A DNA stretch of 64,000 nt. Source: Brachypterus glaber. Its lineage: Eukaryota; Arthropoda; Insecta; Coleoptera; Kateretidae. Made by a program: the position numbers and the translations under genes. The notes under the pieces are model-generated. The model was not told where the DNA came from. It was given only the letters and a program-made list of their open reading frames with translations, and searched no databases. Shown here piece after piece: positions 1 through 12,219 of this stretch; position 1 is the stretch's first letter; each line of letters begins with the position of its first letter. The stretch lies in contig OY294044.1 of the NCBI GenBank assembly GCA_958510825.1, forward strand, positions 73,822,979-73,886,978, given 5' to 3'.

Positions 1-120
1 CTTTGGTAAAATCAAATCAATTCATTTGAATCGCTAATTTAATACAAAGCATCACCAAACCTAATTTTTGTACCAGTAAAGCACATAGTATGTATAATAT
101 TTTAATGTTATCAAGGTTGC
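1..120. repeat. Dispersed repeat fragment
   Basis: This segment closely resembles 53640-53770 (a phrase about 'accagtaaagca' followed by 'atagtatgtata' is shared, then a 'ggttgcc' block), and part of it recurs at 54235-54290. It is a piece of an interspersed element whose ends I could not define. No coding capacity is visible. Confidence 0.65.
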
Positions 121-250
121 CTTATTTTTTTTTCACTTGGGAGAAAAACGTTTAGTCCCGAAAATAAAATTGTAAAATTAAGTTTAAGTCTTGGTCGTGC
201 AAAAAAGTATTTTTTTTATTTTCTACTAAAATTTTAATTAATTTAGTTCG

Positions 251-782
251 ATCAATAATAAACCAGTTATCGCCAAAAATATTCGTTTTGACCCCTTTCC
301 TCCCCTTGCTGCTCTCCAATGTTAACCATTTTTGGTGTCAGGTAAACGTCGAAGGTCCTGAATCGTACACTGAAGGAATTTTTTTTTAATCGGACCTTTC
401 GTTTAAAAATTACAAGGTTTATAGTTTATAGTCATTTTTTTTCACATTTTCTCGATGTTTCCAGGCAAAAGTCCAAATATGCAAAAAAAAAAATTGATTT
501 TTCGGTCGACTTCGCCCCTAAAACAATAAAGCTCAAGAAAAAAATATAGGCCCTTTGGCGTTGGAGATAAGCATTTTGACTTTTTAGTGATCATAAATTA
601 TAACTTTATTATGAAATCTAAAATATATATTGAAGTACGTAATATGTACATATTATAATAAAAAACGCAAAGAAAACGATCGATCCGAACAATTTTTTTT
701 TATATTTGCCTAAATTACTTCTTAGGGTGTTTTAAGCAATTTATGAAAAAAAATCAGGAGTCGGAAACAAAAAGTAAAATTT
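251..782. repeat. Single arm of a foldback element family
   Basis: The stretch matches, in the same order, the right arm of the foldback at 19610-20705. Shared blocks include the AATAATAAACCAGTTATCGC block, a 'gaaggtcctgaa' block, a 'tttctcgatgtttccaggca' block and a closing 'gtcggaaacaaaaagt' block. Only one arm is present here, so this is a half element or a solo arm. It retains a segment around 'ggccctttggcgttgg' that the right arm at 20.5 kb has lost but the left arm keeps. Confidence 0.75.
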
Positions 783-3174
783 ACAAAAACCATAGTGCCT
801 ATGTGGAGTTGTGATGTTATCTTGTAAAAAAATCAATCCTTGATTAGAAAACAAATTTTGCAAATAAAAATTTCAAAAAAAAAGTTGACCTTAACCTAAA
901 CATATTAATTATAAACTCAAATATATCCAAAAATTAAATGAAAGACACTGAAAATAATAATAATTTTCATGAATATTCACTTACACCAAAAAGATCAAAA
1001 ATATAAATAAATAATCTTTGCAGCAACAAGTGTGCACTTGCTGTTATTATTTAGGGTCCGTTTCTGCGATCAGGGTGGCTATTCTCATTTTGGTGAGTTT
1101 TATTCACGCGTGAAAGCCAACTTCACAGTAGTTCTTCTGACGATTTGATTGGCCTAGACCGTGTAGCTCCGCCCATATTCATCTAAATATCAGGCGGAAA
1201 AAATCCGATCGAAACCAGAATAGACTCCCAGATGATGTTTCAAGATATGATCTATACTTTTTTCAATAGTTAGCACCAAAGGCATGCCTGTGGCCTAGGC
1301 AATTTTAAATATTATTTTTAAACACTGGATCGGATAATATTTTTTCTTACTACCAACTAGGTAAGTTAATAAATAATCAAAAAGCCGACATTAATGGAAT
1401 TTATATCGACCACACTGATAGATGAAATCAATACAAACAAAACCGAAACTAAAACAGAAAAAAGGATTTACCGCGCAAAGACACTCAGTGTGAGACACTT
1501 ACAGCAGGGGGACATGTTGATACAAGAAGTCAAAAATATTATTAATAAAATACGATTTTAGCTCCTTGGTAGTGAGAAAAATGTAATGCGCTACTTGTAG
1601 GTAAGTTTTTTTTTCTGTCTTGGGTCGTGTTTATGGACCTCAGCTCCCCTTCTCACACAAAAAAATTTACTTACCTCTACTAGAAGTGCAAATAATTATT
1701 TTTTATGTTAACGTGGGCAAAAAAAGAGTGACACACGTGTTATGAGGGTGAAATCCATTTTAGTAAAAAAATGTTCATTTTCTAAGTGGATTAACTGTCA
1801 TATTTTATTTCAGAAATATATGAACTATTTTCAAAGCACCGGCGTACAAATTTCTGTATTTTTGTAACGCTCTGTTTTAGTTAGTCTATTTTTAAGCAAT
1901 AATAAATTAACTTGCGGCGAATAATTGATCTATCTAAAATGAAATGCCGACTAAAAAGCCGCGTCTCAGTTGATATTCAAGTTGACCTAGATTTTGGTAA
2001 CTCAGTACTTTAGGCCATAAATATAGGACAATAAGTGTCAGTTGCGCACTAATTAGTGTCCGTATATTCACGATTTAGTACGACGCTAATGGTTATTAAT
2101 CGCTACAGTTCTGTTTGTCGGTACTGTTAAAATTGCAATTAAATTCAGATTTATGTGATTTTAGGGTATATAAACCTAAAATTTTTGCAGAAATGGAATC
2201 AAGTACAACAAAGACCCTCCAACATGGAGTATCATCATTAATATTTATGACAAAAAAAAATTACGTCCGCTGGGCAAGAGAGCACGGCTCTGACCCGGCC
2301 CCCAACCAACATGCACTCGAAGGAAGAAATGGATCAGTTATTTGGCGAGCTTGTACGTGACACTTGCCTCCGCAAATGTTAAGTTAGTGTAAAGTGATTG
2401 TTTAAATAATGTAAGTGTTAAGACTTGTATTAACTTTGCATATTTGAGACTTGGAAAATTTAACTGTTAAAGAAAATGATTGACAATTTTTAAATAATAA
2501 GTGAATATAAACTTTTAAAAATGAAAATTAATTTATGTAATAGAGACTTTTCCGTGCCGCGAATTAAAATTATATTTTAAATATGAACATTAAAATTCGA
2601 GTAATATTTTATTGGACTTTAGGGCGTGGTCATTATAAACTTTTATAAATGTATTTTAAATTGAAGATAAAAGTTCTACTATGGAACACAGTAAATAGAA
2701 CTAGAAAATTAGTTAAAAGATTTAACTAAGAAACATAAGTATAGATTAGTTTGACCAAATGTAATAATTTGGACTTTTTATGTTATTAAATTTAATTAGT
2801 AATTAAAAGTAATTATTTTTCTTAAAGCACACCTCGTTATACGAATTTCGCTACTCTTAAACAGAAGTCACTTGCATTTCTGTATAATTTATGAATCGTC
2901 TTAGAAACTATCAGATGGTGCATCGACCCATAATTAAAAATAATGGTGTTAAAATAAACAGAAGCTCGGTTTATATAGATCAAATTTAACGACCCAAAAT
3001 ACAGAAGTAATGATAATATTTATTAAAAACAATATCAGACGGTAACTTTCAAGTTTTACAAAATACAATAAAAACAGGAGTATATAAAACATACTGATCT
3101 AGGGCTCTTTTGCATTTTCAACAAGATTGGATATTCGAAAGCATCCTATTATACTCTTCTAGCAAAAGAGCTAT
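783..3174. other. Intron sequence, no gene recognised
   Basis: AT-rich receptor intron. A short open frame at 2115-2360 (+) resembles no family I recognise and has no supporting context. The block around 1040-1250 is less AT-rich but shows no codon structure or known motif. I see nothing else that can be supported. Confidence 0.5.
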
Positions 3175-3725
3175 GAAGAGTATAACAAGCCGTGAAAATA
3201 TGTAATGCTACGCATTCCATCATATACTATATACAGTAAATGGTATATTGCATTTTCCAAAACGCTTTTTTTTTTTCAAAAAAACTTAAAAAAAACTTAA
3301 ATTGTTTTTCTTTTTGTCCAACGAAAAATTAAAAAAAAAACTTTAAAAATAATAAATTTGGTAAATTTTCTCGTCTCAGAAAGTCATTTTGAAATAAGAA
3401 GTAAATAGTTTTTTTATTTATTAAAAGAGTTAAACCCGTCATAACTTTTTTGTTTTTGAGAGGATTTCTTTCAAAAACAATAAGGATCTTCCTCTCGTGG
3501 AACTTTTTTTCTAAAAATTGCAATTCGATCAGATTATTTGTTCTTATGTTATCGTGTCTACAAAAATCGTGACGTCAGACAGTCAGACTGACAGACGGAC
3601 ATATAAAAAAACTTTTTTTTTCATGAAACAAACTTTTTATGTCTACGACGATATTTGAAAATTTTGGAAAATTCGAAACTACTGTATAATACTATTTTAG
3701 CGCGGGCACTGTGAATAGTTTAATA
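3175..3725. repeat. Dispersed element, inverted relative to the copy at 48735-49550
   Basis: The left part ('acaagccgtgaaaatatgta', then 'gctacgcattccat') is the reverse complement of 49485-49550. The right part ('gaaactactgtataatacta', then 'actgtgaatagt') is the reverse complement of 48735-48800. At 3580-3600 it holds a short CAGACTGACAGACGGAC stretch. At the equivalent place the other copy carries a long tetranucleotide microsatellite, so this copy shows the unexpanded state. Confidence 0.7.
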
Positions 3726-4419
3726 ATGCACCAATTTTAGTTGATTAAATGTTTCTATACCGCTTAATCTTAGATATAAAAGCTTTTTACCAGCTTGTCA
3801 GGGAGGATTAGACTTTCCAGACGTTGAGTGGCAGTAAACATTACCTTGTCATATTTTATTACCTCAAAGTTTAAATAATAGTATTATGATATTATTATTT
3901 ACAAAAAGTATATTATGTGACGTTCAAGGGAAAAAAGCACTATGAGGTAATAAAAAATGTTTCACATAAGATTAAAAAATATTATATTACAGATCGACTT
4001 GGAAAATTGTACTTTTCCAAGACCTATATTATATAGTTGTTATATTTTTTTCTTGTTTTATTAGAACATAAAATAACATACATTTATAGAACAAGAACAA
4101 CAAGAAATTATATTATATAGGTTTTATAATAAATGACAGCAGATCAGCTATCTTGTTTATTAAGGTAAGTAAAATTAAAAACTGTCATCGTTTATGTAAT
4201 TTGTATTTTAATTTTAATACAATAGATTGATTTCTTATTAAAAATGTTTTGAAATTATTATAATAATATAATTAATATTAATACATTTTCATTAAAAGAA
4301 ATAAAAGCTCAACGATATTTTAATAGTTGAATATAGAACTTCACTTGGCGCCATCTAGTGAAAATTAATAATTTAAATTATTATTCGGTTATTAATTCAT
4401 GTAAGGCAAGTCTTACATA
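3726..4419. other. Intron sequence with a small inverted repeat
   Basis: No gene is visible. A short inverted repeat, about 14 bases per arm ('cctatattatatag' and its complement), flanks 4020-4122. The phrase 'atatttttttcttgttttat' inside it recurs at 4860-4880, next to the long perfect inverted repeat described below. Confidence 0.4.
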
Positions 4420-4878
4420 CAGTGCGGTGTCAAAAGTCCGCCCCTCCTTTAACTTTTAAACGGCTTAAGATAACAACTGGAAATTCAAAGCACACACATT
4501 ACGTATCCCAATGATATTTTTTGGTATATATTTGATGGCAGGGGAACAAGGGTAACATTTTTATTAAGAGAAAGGGGGTCATGTGTTACATTATTTTAAA
4601 TCTCATATAATTTTCTGTTTAACCGTTTGTATTTTTTTTCAATTTTTTAAATTAAAATTTTCGTCAAAAATTTCTTAAAAAATCAAACAATATTTGTTAA
4701 ATGATTAATTTCTTGATGCGAAAGCTTTATACTTATTAACTAAAAAAATAAATACAAAAAAAATCACAGTTTTTAACAACAAAAAAAAAACGAAAATCTG
4801 AAAAAAAAATAAAAGTAATAATTAAAAAATATGATTTCTTGTTCTATAGATGTATGTTATATTTTTTTCTTGTTTTAT

Positions 4879-5004
4879 TAGAACAGAAAATAATTAAAGA
4901 ATAAAGTAAATCTTTTTTATTTTTGAAGATAGCCTTACAAAAAGACCGAAACGTTGGCAAAAATAAAAAAGATTTACTTTATTCTTTAATTATTTTCTGT
5001 TCTA
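4879..5004. repeat. Perfect 47-bp inverted repeat with a 32-base loop
   Basis: The arms 4879-4925 and 4958-5004 are exact reverse complements, base for base. The loop is 4926-4957. An AT-rich perfect stem of this length is expected to be young or under structural constraint. The loop carries the hammerhead-like core listed separately. Arms around such a motif recall the inverted terminal repeats of Penelope-like elements, but no coding sequence lies between them. Confidence 0.85.
4923..4957 (+). ncRNA. Hammerhead-ribozyme-like core, degenerate
   Basis: Reads TTGAAGA, then a weak stem II region, then GAAACGTT and GG. Compared with the hammerhead consensus (CUGANGA, stem II, GAAA, stem III, H17) the first C is T, and stem II (about 'agcctt' with 'aagacc') has lost pairing. 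The ACGT after GAA is self-complementary, so it could form a minimal stem III in a dimer. The long flanking inverted repeat would act as stem I. It is probably a decayed relative of the motifs at 57.0 and 61.4 kb. Confidence 0.4.
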
Positions 5005-5566
5005 TTAAAAAATATGGTCAAAAAGAAAATTTAATAAGCTTCAGAATGATATATCGCATGGCCCCTTTTCCTTAAAAAAATCCCTTGGCTCCTCAAGTTT
5101 ATTTCGAGAAAACGTCTTTAGAACAGGGTAAATAAATAAATTTAATTAAATTTTGTCATAAAGGACGTACCTTGTCAAATATTACTGTAAATTTGATTTT
5201 TTTTTTAACTTCTTTACATAGCGACTGTCGTTTGTTTTTATAAAAAAAAGAAAAATTTTTTCGTTGCCAAAATTTCAAAAGATGGAATTCTTCGATGTAA
5301 CTTGTAAAAAATACTCTGTATTTATCTGGCTTTATTTTGATTTCAATTTTTTTTTTGAAGGGCCTTCTGGAAGCGTGCGATATAAATTTTAAGTCAATTA
5401 TGTCAGATATTTTAACAGCGTTTTGCATACTTTAAAAACAATGAGTAGGCTTTGACGTTTTAAGTCAAATTAATTAATTCGATCAATTAATTACACAGGA
5501 TCACAAGAAAAAAATGAGTGGAGGGTTCCTCAAACCAGACTAAGTGGATTATATGTTTTTTTTGGA

Positions 5567-5727
5567 TCGCTGAAACCGAATCTGACCTCAGAATTGATCC
5601 ATCAGGTCACAATTTTTTTCTACCCATAAAAACATCTAAATTTAAGGAATTTTTGCACCCTTTTTTAGATGTAGGTGGCCTGATGAAGCAATTCTGAGGC
5701 CAGTTTCGGTTTCAGCGATCCCGAAAA
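5567..5727. repeat. Hairpin repeat carrying the GCTGAAACCGAAT word
   Basis: Left arm 'ggatcgctgaaaccgaatct' (from about 5573) is inverted at 5690-5727 with few mismatches. Both arms continue into 'cctcagaattg' and 'catcaggtcac'. A third related copy lies near 5868-5915. The word recurs in many other elements of this window. Confidence 0.65.
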
Positions 5728-7199
5728 TATAAAAATGCGTTGGTTTAGTCTCTGGTACATGAATTTTTTTTTAATTTTTTTTTTGTTGGCTGTCCAACCC
5801 CAAAATAAAAATTAATGTGCCAGAGACCAATCCAACCAAACCAACTCATTTTAATAATATTCGGGTCCCTGAAACAGAATCCGACCTCAGAATTACTCCA
5901 TTAGGTCACTTTTTTTTTCTACACTTAAAAACATCCTAATTTAAGGAATTTTCGAATTTTTGATTTCAATCTAGACAATGTAACAGATTTTACCTTAGGA
6001 TACACAATTTGCTTTTTACCTTTTTATTTATTCCAAATAATTTGATTTGACAAAAATAGTAATCCTCAGTGTGGTTGTAAGGATTACGCCATATTATAGA
6101 AGTCAAAAAACTCATGAAGTTTAGATTTAATTTAATATAACAGGTGTTACAGCACTTACTGGGAGTCCATTCCTTGTCTAAATTAATACAGCGTCGTCCA
6201 AAAACACAAAAATTTTACGTTATTCTGGTCCAAAGCCTACTTATTGTTCTTGAACTACACAAATTGCTGTTAAAATAGCTGACATAACGGACTTAAAATT
6301 AATATTGCGCCGCTTACAGAAGGTCCTTCAAAAAAAAATTAAAACCAAAATGAAGCCAGAAATTCCATATTTTGATATTTTTAAAAAACTTTTATTTTTT
6401 TTATAAGAAACAAATGACAGTCCATATTTAAATAAGTTTTAAAATATTCGAAAAGTACAGAAATTTTTGACAAATGTAATAAATTTGAAAAAAAAAATAT
6501 TTATAAATGTGAAATCCACTGACATTCAAAAAAATGCCTATTTTTATTATAAAACGCCCTGTATATAAAAACTGTGACGTGACAGAAAAATTCTGAAAAC
6601 GGATATGAAATCAGAAGAAAAAATACTTCTAGACCCAATATATTTTATAAATAGTATATTTCAAAAGTTTTAAATTGTCGGGTAGTGTAATCATTCTATA
6701 AGACCTAAGCATCATTTAAGGCAAAAATAAATAAAAACTCTATCGACTAGTGTATTGAAAAAGGGTTTAACTAACAATTTGTCTAAAAAAATCTAATCTA
6801 ATCGTCAAAAAAAATAAAATTGTGCAGCTATATACGGGGTTAAAAAAAAAACGAATCGATATATATTATTTATTTTTACCCTAAATGACCCTTAGGTCTT
6901 ATAGAATAGATTTATTGAAAAAAAAATGGGTTTATAATATAATATATTATATATGACTTATATAATGGTCAATTAATTAAGGTATTTAAACCAAAGTGTT
7001 AATTTACACGTTACACACAAATAATAATAATAAAAATGTATAAATTATATGGTATATCAACAATTTCTCCCATATATCAAAAATACCGGGGCCGAAACCC
7101 CAGCCGGCCGGTCCTGTTCATCAGTGTTCTTGTTTAAGGATGTGATGTATAAAGTGTCTTTACGGTTTAGAATAAAAAGCCTTAAAACCTAAAACTTAC
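5728..7199. other. Receptor intron downstream of the TM2 exon, no gene recognised
   Basis: This is the start, in minus-strand sense, of the intron after the TM2 exon. It is low-complexity AT-rich sequence with no third receptor exon in any frame. A phrase at 6545-6560 resembles a transposon terminus ('acgccctgtat'), but no partner was found. Confidence 0.5.
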
Positions 7200-7333
7200 C
7201 ACATATACTGCTCCTAAGGGCATAACTAAACAGGCAACCATCAAGTCGGCCACGGCTAAGGACACAATTAAATAGTTGGCCACGTTTTGAAGATTTCTCT
7301 CGAGTAAAATGGCTGCTATAACGAAAACGTTAC
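7200..7333 (-). CDS. 5-HT1-type serotonin receptor, internal exon (end of TM1 to TM2)
   Basis: The exon encodes 44 complete codons plus two bases that finish a split glycine. Its protein starts [15 protein letters not shown] and continues [20 protein letters not shown], then VMPLGAVYV. This shows the GN motif of TM1, an [10 protein letters not shown] first intracellular loop and the SLAVAD core of TM2 with its sodium-site aspartate. From family knowledge this is the signature of insect 5-HT1 receptors, Gi-coupled plasma-membrane amine receptors. On the minus strand the acceptor is TTTTTTGCAG before 7333 and the donor is GTG/GTAAGT at 7200/7199. The exon enters in phase 1 and leaves in phase 0. 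It matches the phase of the exon at 59155-59358 exactly. The last residue is V, where the family usually has E after AVY; the next exon may supply the rest of that motif. Octopamine or dopamine receptors fit less well. Confidence 0.9.
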
Positions 7334-8429
7334 CTGCAAAAAAATAAAAATTGTAAAACAGTAATCAAGTAGAGGAAATGCGCCTAATTTCGTATGGTTT
7401 CCAAATTTCGGATAGTAGTGTATTTAAGATACTGTCTGCAAAGGTAAACAGAAAACTACTTTTATGTGAAGCCAAAAGTCAAACTAAATCCGTCCTGTAA
7501 TATGATAACGGTAGAGCTTCTCCCCTTTAAATGGCAGCACAAATCGTTTATATTGCAAATGGCAGTTTTGTGCTCAGTTGCATTATTATGCTTGTTTATT
7601 TTATAAATAATCATTATAAAAGTTCGTGATTCTGTCTTGGGTAAGTTATGATGTTAGTTAAGTTGATCCACTATTCATAATTAAGCAATTTGAAAACGTA
7701 AACATTCTACAAATTTCTAATCTAAAAATCAGAAAGTTGCCTAATTTCGGATAGACCATTTTTGTGCATTTGATTCCCAATTTAGGATATCCGCAAGGTA
7801 ATTATTATTCAGGATAACCAACCATTAATTATTATTTTTATAATGATACAACAAACTAAGATAAACAATTTTGAAAAAACGAAAATTACCTAAGATACTA
7901 AGATATTCGAAACTGAGAATCTAAAATTATAGTTCCTATAGTATTTCGTAGAAAATCGCTTAATGATTAAATTACGTCTTAAATGTGAAGGAATAACAAG
8001 AAACATAAGCAATGGGATCCAGATCTACTCTTGAACAAATTTTTTCGGATATGTCCGAAATTAGGAGCCCTTTTTCAAATGCACAAAAATGCGCTGATTT
8101 TTTTAACCGTGTTTTTTGGAAAAAATAAACTGTAATAAAATTGCTTTTATAATAAATCATGGTTCGCTATAATAAGTTGTATCTGGTTATATAAAAAAAA
8201 TATCAAAAAGTAATACCGAGTATTACATATTGAATACATTGTAAATGGTATCCGAAATTAGGCGACTTTCCTAACTAACTAACTTCGAAAAGAAAATTAA
8301 ATCAAAACTTTATTGAGTCAATTTTATGTTAATAAGATATAAAATGACATGGTCAGTTTATAAAATAAAGGTTCATGGTCATTTGTAATAAGTTTGAAAC
8401 CCTTCTAACATTAGCGATTAAAAGATAAG

Positions 8430-9030
8430 ACTTTGAACTTTTATTTTGACAGGTGGATCGATTGGTTTTAGCCCAAAGGCCACCCATACCAAATTTAATA
8501 TTTCTCAGTAGATGCGTTAATAGTTAACACAATGTGACTTTGAGCTGTTTGTATTGTAGAAAAGGTCACTCATGTTTCTAGATCAAACCGTTTAAAAATT
8601 AGCGTAATGTGACCTGGAGCTGTCATTTCGACAGGTGGAATAACAGATATTGTTGCAAAGGTCATCCATACCAAATTTTATGTTGCTAAGTCGAGGCGTT
8701 TAAACGAGACAAAAATTTGACCTTAAACTGACATTTTGACAGTTGGGTTAATTGGTCTTGTTCTAAAGGCCACCCATACGAAACTTATTATTTCTACACT
8801 GTAAAAAAACAATAAAAAAATATCATACATATGTTTTGAAGTTTTTCCATACATATGTAAAATTTCCATACCTTAAATAAAAACTTGACTATATTTACAT
8901 GCTCTAGAGTAATAATTTTTTTTAACCGCGTTATCAAAAAATTACCTTACATTTATGGGTTAATTACTTCCAATATATGTATGGGAAGTTTACAACATTT
9001 TTTAGAGTGTAGGTCGAGGCGTTAAAATAT
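8430..9030. repeat. Tandem array, unit about 120-150 bp
   Basis: Divergent units repeat a phrase close to 'ttttgacaggtggatcgatt', then 'ggccacccataccaaattt', then 'atttctaggtcgaggcgtt'. About four units are visible, near 8440, 8560, 8620 and 8735. One unit is split by the small transposon at 8797-9009. The same family forms a second array at 59600-60230. Confidence 0.75.
8797..9009. mobile_element. 213-bp MITE with TA target duplication
   Basis: Starts CACTGTAAAAAA and ends TTTTTTAGAGTG, so the termini are inverted over about 12 bases with one mismatch. TA lies on each side (8795-8796 and 9010-9011). Removing the element and one TA rejoins the array unit as 'tttctaggtcgaggcg', exactly the phrase of neighbouring units. 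This confirms the insertion. A mariner/Tc1-type source is inferred from the TA duplication. Confidence 0.85.
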
Positions 9031-10589
9031 AACCCAGCTGAGTCTGGCGTCACAAAAAGGACGAAAAGCAGTATTTTTTAATATAGGTGCTAAAATTCGT
9101 ATTATCCTTAAACATTTTTATGGTTATATCAACTACTTTAATCCACAAAGTCCCAATAATCTTTTTAGACGGTAAATTCTAGTAAAACTCACGAACACTT
9201 AATTATTTTTTTTACCGATAATTACTATACGTTAGTTCTGAAATAATTTACAGCAACACATTTGTGAAAATGTGCTAAAAGGCGAAGATCATATCAATTC
9301 GGGTGCGATTCGCGTAAATTCGCGTAACTTCATCTAAGGGGATGTCCTTATTCGAGAGCAGCATCTGTTCTAGTCACTGCACATTATTTCGGAACTAAAG
9401 TATAGAGCTGAAAATACCAGAGCCGAGAAAAAAAAACAGGAGTAAACATTTAAAAAAATTCTTGGCTTATACACGGTTTATTTGAAATAGGATCCGAAAT
9501 TAATAACCCTGGAAGGGTTTGCACACCCTTGGTTAAAATAAGTACGTGAAAATAACATAAGATAGGCCAAATTAGTTTACCTGCAAAACCTCGGTGATAT
9601 ATCACAAAGGGTCCCTAAGTTATTAAATAAAAACCAATTTTTTTAGCCACTTTCAAAGGTGCTTTGCTCCCTTACGACGTATTTTTAGACATATGTTTAT
9701 AGATTTTTTGTCATATTTTCTGATATAGAATCATGCTTTAAAATTTCGGACCCTATTTTAAATACACATTTTCGTATAAAATTTAATATATTTTTAAACA
9801 AAATACATAGTTTTAATAATAAAACATATATATTAATTATATTGATTTTAAATTACTCATAAAACCGTTGAAACTTGCTAAAGTATCGCCGAGGACCGTC
9901 ACGGAAAGGACAATTTTGACAAATTTTTACTTAAAAAATACATAAAAAAATTGGTTTATATAGTTGGCATTTATTGCAGGTCCTTGTTTAATTAAAACAT
10001 ATAAACAACATAATTAAAAAATTATACCTATAAAACCACTACTAATAAAAATCTGCAGCATTTCAGACATAAAAGGGTCTTTTAAAATATGTAAATATAG
10101 CCATATGTAGTATTGGCAATTCCAACATTCTGTATTAGTATCATTCTGTACTCAAAGGAAATAAATAATTAAAAAATGGGTGATTCCATGTGATATCGCG
10201 CCGAGCCGTTCCACATAACTTTTGTAATTTAATACCAAAACTTTTGACATATCTTTTTTTATTGTACAGTTCGTGTCAAAAGCCCCCTTTAACTTTCGAA
10301 AGGCTTAATATATTAACTTGAAATTTGAAACACTTAATTAAAATAACCCAAATATTTTTTTATTATACAATGTAATGCGATGCGATGCGATACAATAAAA
10401 TACAATACCATACAATACAATATCCGAATTGCTTTCCCAAAATATTATCCCATATCTAGCCCTTCATTCAAAGTTAGAAAAATATAACATTTTTAAACTT
10501 TTTAGATTAAGGTATTTGCTTATGACTAGAACAGCATAACATGTTCTATGCAATTTTTTGCACAGATTGTTAATGTGTTCATCATATCA
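9031..10589. other. Intron sequence with a TIR fragment and short pentanucleotide repeats
   Basis: No gene is visible. At 10265-10340 there is a left end of the TA-flanked foldback family ('acagttcgtgtcaaaagccc', then 'tttaactttcgaaaggctta'). At 10374-10430 short GCGAT and ACAAT pentanucleotide runs occur. The remainder is AT-rich without recognisable structure. Confidence 0.45.
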
Positions 10590-11440
10590 TAAAAATTATT
10601 CCATGTGAACACCAAGAAACGTTTTACTGCTCACAAAACTTTTCCAGTTGTTTACTAAAATAGTTTCGGGTATTTCTTTTCTATGTTTTTTAGTTCTAAA
10701 GACTACAATGTTGGTTTTATCGCTATTCAGAATAAATTTATTTTTATTATACCATTTTTGCACTTCTAAAAACAACCTGTTAAATTTCGCAAATAATTCT
10801 GGGAACAATTTAGCACCAAACAAGAGAGTTGTTATCATCGGAAAAATTTGTCACGCTTTTATTGATTTTTTTTGGAAATGTGGCACAGATCATTAAAAAA
10901 AAATATGAATAGAATCAGTCCAAGGATACTGCCCTGGGGTATCCCTGGAGAATATCCAGTAGTTCAGATATAAGATTAATACCGTTTTTCAATAGCAATA
11001 CACGGAATAAACAGCAAAGGCTTTAGAGAGATCCAGAAAAATTCCCAAGGCAAGGAAACCTTGTTCTAAGAAATCTATTATTCTTTGCGTAAATTGAAAA
11101 ATAGCAGTCTGCGTCGATCTTCCCTATATAAATCCGTGCTGTGCAATACTAAAAAGTTTGAACGAAGTTATGAAGTTCACGAGTTGAGCGCCATTTCAAA
11201 TAGCTTTGTTAAACTGGGTAAAAGGCTTATAGGTCTATAGTTTTCTTTTTTTTTCTAGGTCTCCCTTTTTGTAATTGGACTTTTGTAGTAAATCTGGAAA
11301 GATACCGTGCTTACCATTTTTTTGGGAAGTTTGGAGATTTCATCGGGGGGTAACTAGATACATCGATTGATCATTTTCTTCGATGATGATTCAAACTGGA
11401 CTTTTTCAACATTTACTGATAACACTGGTCAACAAATCAG
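10590..11440 (-). pseudogene. Decayed reverse transcriptase of a non-LTR retrotransposon
   Basis: Reading the minus strand from about 11350 towards 10590, pieces of the RT domain appear in several frames. A piece resembling YKKGD and the NYRPISLLP block comes first. Then QHGFI, a stop, and GRSTQTAIFQFTQRIIDF, followed by LALGIFLDLSKAF. The catalytic box is degraded to FSDDNNS. An 80-codon open stretch follows (10596-10838), with WYNKNKFILNSDKTNIVVF and ending FLGVHME. The order matches the retrotransposon at 24285-26299, so both probably belong to the Jockey/CR1-type assemblage. Several frameshifts and stops make it non-functional. Endonuclease and 3' end are not identifiable. Confidence 0.8.
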
Positions 11441-12219
11441 AAGATTTCTCTAACTGAGATTCTAGACATAGGTTTATACTAATTTTGGGTCGCTGAATCT
11501 AAATCCGAAGGCCGTTTATCTTCATCACCCTCAGATTTTTTGACATAATAAAAAAAATTTAAATTAGAAAAATTGGCTTTGTGTAATTACAAGAAAATGC
11601 TGTTACTTATCACATCAAAATTTAGCACGGTTAATAGTGGTAATATAAGTTATTTATTCCTCTACTTACCCAAAAATACAATTGTGTGTATGTCAGAGGC
11701 GTGCGTTCTAAGGGTTTCTGTAATATATTTCTCAAAAAAAATATATCAAAATTTGGGTACAATATTTGTAAAAAAAATATTTAAGTTTTCGGCTAATTTT
11801 TTAGAGTCTCCTTTAATTTTGCAATTCCCTGTTTTACTTTGTTTACCTGTTACCTCATTATGTATTTAATCTTATTATCTGAACTATTTCCTATTTTTTG
11901 GTCTTGATCTGGGTCAACCTCGTTATATTCTTTTTACATTTTTTATGATCAATAATAAAATTTTCGTTGTTTTGAGATAAAACCACAAAGCATCTAATTT
12001 TCTTCCCATTTTGAAAATTTTGAAAATTTTCAAATTTTTTTTGCATATTTTTGCGGTTTTATGACGTTTTATGTAGATAAATCAATTTTGGGCAAAAAAA
12101 AATTGTCGATTGGTCGGTCGATCGTTCTGTCCGGGAAATCTTGTAAGCCCTATAATTTGAACGCTTTAAGCTAGAGACTTGAAATTTGGCATACAGGTAT
12201 TTTACCAAAAGTTCTCGCT
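11441..12219. other. Intron sequence, no gene recognised
   Basis: AT-rich sequence. An open frame at 11573-11869 (+) has no recognisable domain, a hydrophobic low-complexity composition and no gene context. I do not consider it a gene. Confidence 0.45.

Larger units (their letters stand above)
4420..5105. mobile_element. Foldback DNA element, TA-flanked family, right end lost
   Basis: Starts with CAGTGCGGTGTCAAAAGTCC directly after a TA, matching the termini of the complete copies at 49934-50660 and 58337-59096. An internal stretch near 4570-4610 (a 'gggggtcatg' block, then 'attattttaaatctcatata') is inverted near 5030-5070, so much of the foldback structure remains. The right terminus cannot be found. 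A second inverted repeat (4879-5004) lies within it, apparently a later insertion. The TA flank suggests mobilisation by a Tc1/mariner-type transposase, which is an inference. Confidence 0.55.

Noticed and set aside
2115..2360. 81-codon open frame on the plus strand
   Set aside because: No recognisable domain, no splice or promoter context and no repeat copy in the window to judge conservation. It could be part of a decayed element, but I cannot support it.
1..7199. A third receptor exon (TM3, DRY region)
   Set aside because: I looked on the minus strand for the conserved TM3/DRY text and found nothing in any frame; the exon must lie beyond the window.
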